NCBI RefSeq assembly: GCF_000621665.1
Contig: NZ_KK211327.1
Span: 1 to 37,683, forward strand
Direction: 5' to 3'
DNA from: Allorhizobium undicola ORS 992 = ATCC 700741
GTDB lineage: Bacteria > Pseudomonadota > Alphaproteobacteria > Rhizobiales > Rhizobiaceae
Length of the DNA stretch: 37,683 nucleotides
Within the stretch, counting starts at the first letter, position 1, and every line of letters begins with the position of its first letter. Made by a program: the position numbers and the translations under genes. A model generated the notes under the pieces. That model was not told the DNA's origin. It saw only the letters and a program-made list of their open reading frames with translations, and ran no database searches. Positions 19,280-26,090 of the stretch are shown piece after piece.

Positions 19280-20713
19280 TCAGATGGCACCGAAGTCGTT
19301 GCGCAGCATCTGGAGAAGCTCCATCTCGGAAATTGGCTCTACCAGCTCGTCCCATGTTTCCACCGGCGAAAAGCCGAAGCGCTGATAAAGCTGCAAGGCG
19401 CGGGGATGATCGAGGGTATTGGTCATGACCGTTACCTTGTCGGGCGCGGTAGACCATGCGGCATAGAGCGCTTGCAACAGGAACCATTTGCCGATGCCCA
19501 GGCCGAGCGCGTGTTCGAAAAGGCCGAAATAGGAGACCTCCACGACATTGTCCGGCTCCTGCGCCAGTTCGAAGAAGCCAGCAGGCGCGCCGTTGACGTA
19601 AAGCACCGACACGGAAACCCGTGGATCATGGATAACCGTCTTCAGATCGGGATCGGAAAGGCGAAGCCGCTTGTACCAGTGCCAGCGGCCACCCACCTGA
19701 CGGTAGAGAAAGCGGTAGAAGGGTAGCGGAATTTCCGTAGCGCGGATGATGGCGGTCTGGATATTGACCGGCACCGGCAGGCTGGCCTTGGGCGGGCTGG
19801 TCATTTCAAGCTTCGTGACATGCGCCGTCAGCGGTTCCGGCAATGCGACCTCAAGTTTGGCGGCGGGACCGGTCTCAACGGGGGTATCCTTTTTAGAGCC
19901 CCATTCTGCCCATGACCCGTCATAGAGGGAATTGGCGCGATGGCCGAGGGATTCCAGGGCCAGCGTTACCACGGCTGCCGTGACGCCAGAGCCGCAACTT
20001 GTGACGATGGGCTTGGTGAGGTCTATGCCTGCCTCGTGGAAGATCGCACGCAAGGTGGCAAGGTCCTTCAAGCGACCATTTTCACCCAGAATTGCGGCAG
20101 GCACGGAGCGCGCCCCCGGCATGTGGCCGGATCGCATACCGGCACGGGGTTCTGCCTCCTCGCCGGTAAAACGGCCGGCAGGCCGGGCATCGGCGATCTG
20201 TCTTTCGGCGGCTTCAACAAAGTCGCGCATTTCCTTGAGGCTGGTGACGCGCTCCTCCTTGAAGAAAGGGGAAAATTGCGCGGGCTGCGGCTCCGGCAGG
20301 TCTGTTTCCAGCGGGCGGTTTTCCGCCTTCCAGCCATCGAGACCGCCATCGAGCACGAAGACATTCGGCGCCCCCATGATGCGGAACATCCACCAGACGC
20401 GCGGGGCCGAAAACAGGCCCGGACCGTCATAAACGACAATCGTATCGGTTTCCGCAATGCCTAGCTTGCCGACGGCTTCCGCGAAGGATTCGGGCGAAGG
20501 AAGGGTGTGCGGCAGGCCCGTGGAGTGATCGGCAATCTGGTCCTGATCGAAGAAGACGGCACCGGGAATGTGGCCGCGCGCATATTCCTCCGCGCCATTG
20601 CGATTATGCGACGGCAAATACCAAGAGGCGTCAACGATCCTGAATTGCGGCGCGCCGAGCTGTTTTTGCACCCATTCAGCAGACACTACGAAACGGCTTC
20701 TTTCCGCAGACAT
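19280..20713 (-). CDS. sseA: 3-mercaptopyruvate sulfurtransferase fused to a GNAT acetyltransferase domain
   Basis: Residues 1-285 are a two-domain rhodanese: VVYDGPGLFSAPRVWWMFRIMG in the first half, and TSCGSGVTA in the second with the catalytic Cys240, the loop type of mercaptopyruvate sulfurtransferases. Residues about 310-460 form a GNAT domain with the acetyl-CoA-binding motif EHALGLGIGKWFLLQAL (about 400-416) and DHPRALQLYQRFGFSP, a typical GNAT end. The frame is continuous with no stop at the junction. An internal ATG at 19804 (Met304) lacks a good ribosome-binding site. A fusion of two genes is the best reading; a missed sequencing error that joins two adjacent genes is the alternative. 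Confidence 0.88.
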   Translation of the reverse strand: MSAERSRFVVSAEWVQKQLGAPQFRIVDASWYLPSHNRNGAEEYARGHIPGAVFFDQDQIADHSTGLPHTLPSPESFAEAVGKLGIAETDTIVVYDGPGLFSAPRVWWMFRIMGAPNVFVLDGGLDGWKAENRPLETDLPEPQPAQFSPFFKEERVTSLKEMRDFVEAAERQIADARPAGRFTGEEAEPRAGMRSGHMPGARSVPAAILGENGRLKDLATLRAIFHEAGIDLTKPIVTSCGSGVTAAVVTLALESLGHRANSLYDGSWAEWGSKKDTPVETGPAAKLEVALPEPLTAHVTKLEMTSPPKASLPVPVNIQTAIIRATEIPLPFYRFLYRQVGGRWHWYKRLRLSDPDLKTVIHDPRVSVSVLYVNGAPAGFFELAQEPDNVVEVSYFGLFEHALGLGIGKWFLLQALYAAWSTAPDKVTVMTNTLDHPRALQLYQRFGFSPVETWDELVEPISEMELLQMLRNDFGAI

Positions 20714-20798
20714 GCTTCTCTCACTTTCGCTGTCATGGCAGGAGGCCGGCCGCGATCCTTGTGCGGCATTGCCCCGGCAGATGTTTCATGCGCAGGAT

Positions 20799-20833
20799 AA
20801 TACCAAGGGTCATTGAAAATGACGCTTGGTATT
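20799..20833. repeat. Long imperfect palindrome upstream of sseA
   Basis: AATACCAAG (20799-20807) and GTCATT (20809-20814) pair with AATGAC (20818-20823) and CTTGGTATT (20825-20833). This makes a 15-bp stem with one G/G mismatch and a 3-base loop. It lies between alaX and sseA and could be a terminator for alaX, a control site, or a dispersed repeat. Confidence 0.7.
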
Positions 20834-20838
20834 CCCTT

Positions 20839-20879
20839 TTCGAATATCGCAAGCGACTGACGCAATTGAGATATTCGAA
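20839..20879. repeat. 10-bp perfect inverted repeat next to the palindrome
   Basis: TTCGAATATC (20839-20848) and GATATTCGAA (20870-20879) are exact reverse complements with a 21-base spacer. It begins 6 bases after the 20799-20833 palindrome, so the two may be parts of one repeat element. Confidence 0.65.
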
Positions 20880-20943
20880 ATTCCTTCAAGGCGGGGATGC
20901 GTTAGCATCTTCGAGCCCTGGTATAAGAGGGGAGGACGGGCGG

Positions 20944-21672
20944 TTATTCCGGCGTACCGAAGCGAATGCGGAAGCGCCGGTTTTCCTTGCCTTTCTTTTC
21001 GATCTTGGCGATGTGAATCGCTCCCACCTCCTGCGTTTCAGAAACATGTGTGCCGCCGCAGGGCTGGCTGTCAACGGCGGAATTCTCGCCGATGCAAACA
21101 AGGCTAACGCGACCCAAACCCATTGGCGGGCGCACATTCTTGCTCTTGACGATGCCGGGGTTGGAAGCCAGATCCTCGTCGGTAATCCAGCTGACATAGA
21201 CAGGGTGATTTTCGTTGACGAGACGCATGAGATCGGCCGTCACGGCGTCCTTGTCTATGGTTTCCGACATGTCGAAGTCGATCCGGCTTTCCTCTTCGCC
21301 AACGGAAGCGCCGGTGATCGGATAGGAGCAGACGACGGACAGCAAATGACAGGCGGTGTGCATCCGCATCAATTTGTAACGGCGCGGCCAGTTTACATGC
21401 AGCACCAGCTTTTCGCCCAGCTGCGGGACGGGCTGGTCGGGTAGGGGATGATGCAGAATGACGGATTTGTCTGCGCCATGGCGGGTTTCGCCAAGCTCTA
21501 TGCGGCTGCCGTCCGCCCGCTCCAGAAAGCCGGTATCGCCGGGCTGGCCGCCCGACGCGGCATAAAAACAGGTCTGGTCCAGCGCAATGGCGCCGTCTTC
21601 ATGTATGGCAGTGACAACTGCCTCCGCTGTCGAAAGATAAAAGTCATCACGATAGAGAGGCAGTGTCGTCAT
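20944..21672 (-). CDS. alaX: Alanyl-tRNA editing protein AlaX
   Basis: The 242-residue protein is a free-standing editing domain related to the C-terminal part of alanyl-tRNA synthetase, removing serine or glycine from mischarged tRNA-Ala. The four zinc ligands are visible: His105 and His109 in HTACH, Cys205 and His209 in CGGTH. FYAASGGQPGDTG near residues 36-48 is the conserved N-terminal motif. It lies four bases after the cysteine synthase-like gene, so it is in one operon with it. Confidence 0.93.
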   Translation of the reverse strand: MTTLPLYRDDFYLSTAEAVVTAIHEDGAIALDQTCFYAASGGQPGDTGFLERADGSRIELGETRHGADKSVILHHPLPDQPVPQLGEKLVLHVNWPRRYKLMRMHTACHLLSVVCSYPITGASVGEEESRIDFDMSETIDKDAVTADLMRLVNENHPVYVSWITDEDLASNPGIVKSKNVRPPMGLGRVSLVCIGENSAVDSQPCGGTHVSETQEVGAIHIAKIEKKGKENRRFRIRFGTPE

Positions 21673-21676
21673 AAAA

Positions 21677-22714
21677 TCATACCTGTTCGTAGGGAATTGA
21701 CAGATCGGCCTTGCGTTCCAGCCAGGCGGGCTGAGGAAGCCCCTTTTCCTTGAGAAAGGCCGGATTGAAAAGTTTGGACTGATAGCGATTGCCGTAGTCG
21801 CACAAAATGGTCACGATGGTGTGGCCGGGGCCAAGATCGCGGGCGAGACGAATTGCGCCGGCAATGTTGATGCCGGACGAGCCGCCAAGGCAAAGCCCCT
21901 CCCGCTCGACAAGGTCGAAAATGATCGGCAAGGCTTCCGCATCGGGAATCTGGTAGGCAAAATCAGGCGTGAAACCTTCCAGATTGGCGGTGATACGCCC
22001 TTGGCCAATGCCCTCGGTAATCGATGAGCCGGAAGATTTCAGCTCGCCACTCGTGTAGAACTCATAGAGTGCGGCCCCTTGCGGATCGGCAATGCCGATT
22101 TTGACCTCCGGCTTTCTGGCCTTGAGGCCAAGGGCGGTTCCCGCCAGCGTGCCACCGGAACCGACGGCGCAAATGAAGCCATCCACGGCACCGCCGGTCT
22201 GTTCGTAAATCTCGCGGGCCGTGGTTTCGACATGGGCGTCGCGGTTGGCGGTGTTGTCGAACTGGTTGGCCCAGATGGCGCCATTCGATTCGGTCTTGGC
22301 CAGCTGCGCCGCCAGCCTGCCGGAAAGCTTCACGTAATTATTGGGGTTCTTGTAGGGAACGGCCGGCACCTCCACCAGTTCGGCCCCCAAAAGTCGCAGG
22401 GCATCCTTCTTTTCCTGGCTCTGCGTTTCCGGAATGACGATAACGGTGCGATAGCCCAGCGCCTTGGCTACCACCGTAAGCCCAATGCCGGTATTGCCTG
22501 CCGTGCCCTCGACGATCACGCCGCCCGGCCGCAGCAGGCCGCGCCGTTCGGCATCGCGAATGATATAGAGGGCGGCGCGATCCTTGACGGATTGCCCGGG
22601 ATTGAGAAATTCCGCCTTGCCGAGAATGGTGCAGCCGGTGGCTTCGGAAGCGGCCTTGAGCCGGATAAGCGGCGTATTGCCGATGACGTCGAGTGCGGAA
22701 CTGTGAAATGCCAT
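21677..22714 (-). CDS. cysK: Cysteine synthase-like PLP-dependent enzyme
   Basis: The 345-residue product has the fold-type II pattern: IGNTPLIRL at residues 11-19, Lys44 in NPGQSVKDRAA as the expected PLP lysine, VEGTAGNTGIGL in place of the more usual PTSGNTG substrate loop, GSGGTLAGTALGL for phosphate binding and CLGGSSGIN near the end. It probably makes cysteine from O-acetylserine and sulfide. At 345 residues it is longer than classical CysK (about 310). The frame opens 20 codons earlier, but the family start is MAFHSSALDVIGNTP. The ribosome-binding site is weak. A cystathionine beta-synthase-like role is possible. Confidence 0.87.
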   Translation of the reverse strand: MAFHSSALDVIGNTPLIRLKAASEATGCTILGKAEFLNPGQSVKDRAALYIIRDAERRGLLRPGGVIVEGTAGNTGIGLTVVAKALGYRTVIVIPETQSQEKKDALRLLGAELVEVPAVPYKNPNNYVKLSGRLAAQLAKTESNGAIWANQFDNTANRDAHVETTAREIYEQTGGAVDGFICAVGSGGTLAGTALGLKARKPEVKIGIADPQGAALYEFYTSGELKSSGSSITEGIGQGRITANLEGFTPDFAYQIPDAEALPIIFDLVEREGLCLGGSSGINIAGAIRLARDLGPGHTIVTILCDYGNRYQSKLFNPAFLKEKGLPQPAWLERKADLSIPYEQV

Positions 22715-22836
22715 GGATGTGCTTTCTTTTTCCGGAAAGATAGAACCCGTCTTTTCCGTCCACAAGCCACCCATGGCAAGAAATGCGTTTTCCTCAGCCT
22801 TCGATTGTATGGAAAAACCTGCTCCTTTGAGGCGGT

Positions 22837-24279
22837 TCAGTCTTTTCCGCTGATCTCCTGATAGGCTCGAAGTGCTGCATCGCGGGCGATTTTGTGGTCG
22901 ATAACGGGTTTGGGGTAGGTCTCGCCCAGTTTTATGCCCGCTTTCTTCAGCACATGCGGCGGCGCCTCAAAGGGCTTGTGGATAAATTCGTCTGGCAGTT
23001 CGGCAAGCTCCGGCACGAAGCGGCGAACGAAGACGCCTTGCGGATCGAATTTCTCTCCCTGGGTGATCGGATTGAAAATACGGAAAAATGGCGCTGCATC
23101 GGCGCCGGATCCGGCCACCCATTGCCAGCTTGCCGCGTTGGAGGCCGGATCGGCATCCACCAGCGTATCGCGAAACCATGCCTCTCCCTCGCGCCAGTCC
23201 ACCATCAGATCCTTGATGAGAAAAGAGGCGGCAATCATGCGCAAGCGGTTGTGCATATAGCCATGCTGCCAAAGCTGGCGCATGGCGGCATCCACGATGG
23301 GGTAGCCGGTTTTGCCCCGTTTCCACGCCTTGAGGCCTTGCGCATTGGCGTGCCACGGAAAATGGTCGAAGCGATCGTTCCAGTTGCGGCTGGCAAGATC
23401 GGGAAAATGAAAGAGCAGATGATAGGAAAAATCCCGCCAGACCAGTTCCTTGCGAAAATGCACGTAATCTTCGGCGGGAATGCTGTCGGCAAGCCCGATC
23501 GTTGCGTGCCACACCTGGGCCGGAGAGATTTCACCCAGGGCCAGATGCGGGGAAAGCATGGAAACATTTTCCCCGGCGGGAAAATCCCGCCCGTGGCGAT
23601 AGCCGTTCAAGCCATTGTCAATGAAATTGCGCAGCTTTTGACGCGCGCCCTCTTCTCCGGGTGTCCAGACATCGTGAAAGCTGCTTGCCCAATCCGGCTT
23701 GCGGGGCAGGAGACCCCAGCTTTGCAAAGCATCGCTTTCAGGCCAGGCCGCAGGCGCGGGAAGCGAGGCTGGCGCATCCACCGGCGCTTTTGGGTCGCCA
23801 CCGGCATCCACGGCCTTCCAGAAGGGCGTATAGACCCTGAACGGACCGCCAGCCTTGGTGGTGAGCTTCGATGGCTCGTGCAGCAACTGGCCACCAAAGC
23901 TTTCGATGCTCAAGCCTTCACCGCGCAATTGTTCCTTCAATTGCGCATCGCGGGACAGATTGGCAGGTTCATAGCGACGGTTCCAGCGAAGTGCGCCCGC
24001 GCCCGTCTCGGCGATGAGCCCGCGGATCGTCTCTGCCGCCTTGCCGCGCCGCAGAATCAGGCGGCTGCCGCGTTTTTCAAGCGCCTTGCCCAGCGCTGCG
24101 AGCGAGTGGTGAAGCCACCATGCCTGAGCCGCGCCAAGCGGGGCGGCATCGGCGTCTTCCTCCAGAATGAATACAGGAATGACCGGGGCTCCCCGCTCTG
24201 CCGCCGAGGCCAGGGCATGATTGTCGGAAAGTCGCAAATCCTTGCGAAACCAGAGGATCGTGGGAGAAGTATCAGGCAT
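22837..24279 (-). CDS. phrA: Deoxyribodipyrimidine photolyase (CPD, class I)
   Basis: The 480-residue flavoprotein uses light to split pyrimidine dimers. The N-terminal antenna domain begins MPDTSPTILWFRKDLRLSDN. The FAD domain has LSPHLALGEISPAQVW, RKELVWRDFSYHLLFHFPD and RQLWQHGYMHNRLRMIAASFLIKDL. SNAASWQWVAGSGADAAPFFRIFNP and QGVFVRRFVPEL follow. AGGA sits 7 bases before the ATG at 24279, so the longer upstream frame is rejected. A cryptochrome-like role cannot be excluded from sequence alone. Confidence 0.94.
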   Translation of the reverse strand: MPDTSPTILWFRKDLRLSDNHALASAAERGAPVIPVFILEEDADAAPLGAAQAWWLHHSLAALGKALEKRGSRLILRRGKAAETIRGLIAETGAGALRWNRRYEPANLSRDAQLKEQLRGEGLSIESFGGQLLHEPSKLTTKAGGPFRVYTPFWKAVDAGGDPKAPVDAPASLPAPAAWPESDALQSWGLLPRKPDWASSFHDVWTPGEEGARQKLRNFIDNGLNGYRHGRDFPAGENVSMLSPHLALGEISPAQVWHATIGLADSIPAEDYVHFRKELVWRDFSYHLLFHFPDLASRNWNDRFDHFPWHANAQGLKAWKRGKTGYPIVDAAMRQLWQHGYMHNRLRMIAASFLIKDLMVDWREGEAWFRDTLVDADPASNAASWQWVAGSGADAAPFFRIFNPITQGEKFDPQGVFVRRFVPELAELPDEFIHKPFEAPPHVLKKAGIKLGETYPKPVIDHKIARDAALRAYQEISGKD

Positions 24280-24512
24280 GGAAAGTCCTAACCGTTGCCG
24301 AGCCGTCGAAGAACACCGGTTCGATACGGCGATAAGGGGCGAATGGATCATGCCGATATGGCGCGGCGGGCTGGTGAGGGAAGGGCGTGCTTGATCGAAA
24401 TGGGTAACTGTCGCTTCACCGCCTTGGCAAAATGGCGACTATGCCCCGAAATGGTTCTTGTGCCGAAGCGGTTTAGAAGAGATGCAGGTCCAGTCTACCA
24501 AGGGGGATTTTG

Positions 24513-24839
24513 ATGACACTGAAGCGCCTTTCCTGTTTAGCCCTGCCACTGCTGTTCCTTGCGTCGCAAGGCCATGCCGAGGATCTCAAATTCAAGCTGG
24601 TCAATAAAAGCAGCGGCGTTCTGATCCGCTTCTTTACCTCGCCCGTGGGGGTGGATGACTGGGAAGAGGACGTGTTCGGCAATCAGGTCCTCAACCCGGG
24701 CGAGAAGATTACCCTGACAATTGCCGATGGCCGCCGGGTTTGCGACTACGACATGCGCATGGAATTCAAGGATGGCGAGGTTCTGGAGGACGAACAGAAC
24801 CTGTGCGAGCTTGGCGAATATACCATCACCGACGATTGA
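24513..24839 (+). CDS. Small secreted protein of unknown function
   Basis: I do not recognise a named family. The 108-residue product has a clear signal peptide (LKRLSCLALPLLFLASQGHA, then EDLKF). The mature part of about 85 residues is acidic, probably beta-rich, and has two cysteines (VCDYDM, NLCELG) that could form a disulfide in the periplasm. AAGGGGGA lies six bases before the ATG. It is followed by its own terminator, so it is probably monocistronic and divergent from the photolyase gene. Confidence 0.85.
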   Translation: MTLKRLSCLALPLLFLASQGHAEDLKFKLVNKSSGVLIRFFTSPVGVDDWEEDVFGNQVLNPGEKITLTIADGRRVCDYDMRMEFKDGEVLEDEQNLCELGEYTITDD

Positions 24840-24867
24840 TGGATCGCTCTTTTTGTCGAACCTTCAC

Positions 24868-24895
24868 GCCCCGGTCCGCAAGGCCGGGGCTTTTT
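24868..24895 (+). terminator. Terminator after the small secreted protein gene
   Basis: GCCCCGG (24868-24874) pairs with CCGGGGC (24884-24890) around a 9-base loop, and TTTTT follows directly. Confidence 0.85.
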
Positions 24896-24926
24896 CGTGC
24901 CGGCCCGCTCAAGCTTATATACCTAG

Positions 24927-25023
24927 AGCAATTTAGGTGAACACGGGTTCACCTGAATTGCTTTACTTCTTGTTTCCCGCATTTCCGGACGGAAAGCCGT
25001 GACTACACTTTTCCTGAAAATGC
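24927..25023. repeat. Composite two-palindrome repeat, RIME-like
   Basis: The first part is a 16-bp stem (AGCAATTTAGGTGAAC 24927-24942 with 24947-24962, one wobble, loop ACGG). After a 16-base linker comes a second palindromic module at 24979-25023 that begins GCATTTCC and ends GAAAATGC. The same second module occurs at 28336-28379, 28399-28442 and 31502-31545. Two palindromes in about 100 bases fit the rhizobial intergenic mosaic elements (RIME) described in rhizobia, though this identification is from memory. Confidence 0.78.
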
Positions 25024-25024
25024 G

Positions 25025-25240
25025 CTAGCCGTTGCGCGGCTGGCGTTTCTGTTCACCCGCAATCATCTGCATGATTTCCGTGGCGCTTTCACGCGCGTAA
25101 AGCCGATGCAGCTTTTCCGCCACGGGCGCGGTGGTAATGAGGCAGGTGTATTTTTCCCGCTCGAACCAGCGAAAATCCACGACATTGTGCATATTCACGA
25201 AAAACGGAAAACCATCACCATCGTGAAGCTGTAGCCACAT
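25025..25240 (-). CDS. Conserved-looking small protein of unknown function
   Basis: The 71-residue product begins MWLQLHDGDGFPFFVNMHNVVDFRWFEREKYTCLITT. It looks like a small beta-sheet domain followed by a helix (VAEKLHRLYARESATEIMQMI) and a basic tail. Composition and codon use look like real coding sequence, but I cannot name a family. The ribosome-binding site is weak. Its TAG stop is one base from the palindromic repeat at 24979-25023, so the C-terminal end could have been set by the repeat. Confidence 0.68.
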   Translation of the reverse strand: MWLQLHDGDGFPFFVNMHNVVDFRWFEREKYTCLITTAPVAEKLHRLYARESATEIMQMIAGEQKRQPRNG

Positions 25241-25503
25241 GTTCAGTCCATTCTTGTTCTATCGTTCCGGAGCCGTAAAACGGCCCATCGCTGTTCGATC
25301 GGGGCGTTATGACGTCTGGCACGCAGGACTTGCCCGTGGCGGTAGCCGCCAGAACAATCCATAAGGAATAATTCGTGAACCCGGATGCCGGGCCGCAGAA
25401 AAAGCGTAGCAAATGTCAAAATCAGCCGACTTGCAGCGTGATAGCAGCGAAAAGTGAACGAGGGGTTGCGGGAGGGACATCTGTTTGGAAACAGATGCAG
25501 AAA
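25241..25503. other. Non-coding stretch with a 9-bp palindrome
   Basis: No convincing gene is present between the small protein gene and the tRNA terminator. The only structure of note is a perfect palindrome, CATCTGTTT (25478-25486) with AAACAGATG (25489-25497) and a 2-base centre. Confidence 0.5.
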
Positions 25504-25533
25504 AGAAAAAGGCCTGCGCTCTGCGCAGGCCTT
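25501..25533 (-). terminator. Terminator of tRNA-Asn
   Basis: On the - strand AAGGCCTGCG and CGCAGGCCTT (25533-25524 and 25518-25509) form a 10-bp perfect stem with loop CAGAG, followed by TTTTTC. It lies 6 bases after the tRNA 3' end. Confidence 0.88.
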
Positions 25534-25538
25534 GAAAA

Positions 25539-25613
25539 TGGCTCCCCGGGCCGGATTCGAACCGGCGACCTGTCGATTAACAGTCGAATGCTCTACCGCT
25601 GAGCTACCAGGGA
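25539..25613 (-). tRNA. tRNA-Asn (GTT)
   Basis: The - strand folds into a full cloverleaf of 75 bases including an encoded CCA. The acceptor stem TCCCTGG pairs with CCGGGGA, the D-arm is GCTCAGCGGTAGAGC, and the T-arm is GCCGG-TTCGAAT-CCGGC. The anticodon GTT at 25581-25579 reads asparagine codons. A terminator follows. Confidence 0.97.
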
Positions 25614-25745
25614 ATGATGCGGTCCGGTTCGGTTTGTTTCCGTTGCCGTCCGCGTCGGTGAGTGGGCTTCTACTCACCCTTGCCGCGTTTGCCAAGCCCC
25701 TTTTTGAAAAAAACTTCAGCCTTGTTTTCTTTTCCCCTGTTTCCC

Positions 25746-26090
25746 ATGTCATGCCTGTTGAAAACTTTTGATCATCAAGCGTGGAAGATCCGGCATTTGG
25801 CAGAAAAAGCTTCGAAATATCATCTGGATAGGGCATCGGGAAAGTTGGTGTTGGGCCGGGTTGAATTGCCCTTCCCACGTTCGCGCACCGGCAGGATTGC
25901 TGTTGGAAGCCTGCTCATTCTTGGTGGGGTGCTGGGTTTTCTGCCTGTTCTCGGCTTCTGGATGGTGCCGCTCGGCGTTATCGTTCTTTCCCATGATTTG
26001 CATGGCGTGCGCCGCTTTCGGCGTTGCGTGGCGCTCAAATGGGGCCGCTGGCGTCAACGCAGGCGCGAGCGCGCCGATCAGGCGAAATAA
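25746..26090 (+). CDS. Small membrane protein, conserved in alphaproteobacteria
   Basis: The product of about 114 residues has one strongly hydrophobic hairpin (RIAVGSLLILGGVLGFLPVLGFWMVPLGVIVLSHDL) followed by a very basic tail (RRFRRCVALKWGRWRQRRRER). This suggests one or two membrane segments with a cytoplasmic C-terminus. I recall similar uncharacterised rhizobial proteins but no function. The start is uncertain: the frame is open to 25662 and neither start has a good ribosome-binding site. The last 13 bases overlap the convergent kinase gene. Confidence 0.72.
   Translation: MSCLLKTFDHQAWKIRHLAEKASKYHLDRASGKLVLGRVELPFPRSRTGRIAVGSLLILGGVLGFLPVLGFWMVPLGVIVLSHDLHGVRRFRRCVALKWGRWRQRRRERADQAK

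Noticed and set aside
20686..20889. 67-codon open frame across the palindromes upstream of sseA
   Set aside because: It overlaps the sseA start in another frame and consists largely of palindrome-encoded residues; kept only as a note in a finding.
22894..24291. 465-codon open frame opposite the photolyase gene
   Set aside because: The - strand frame has unmistakable photolyase motifs throughout; the + frame has none.
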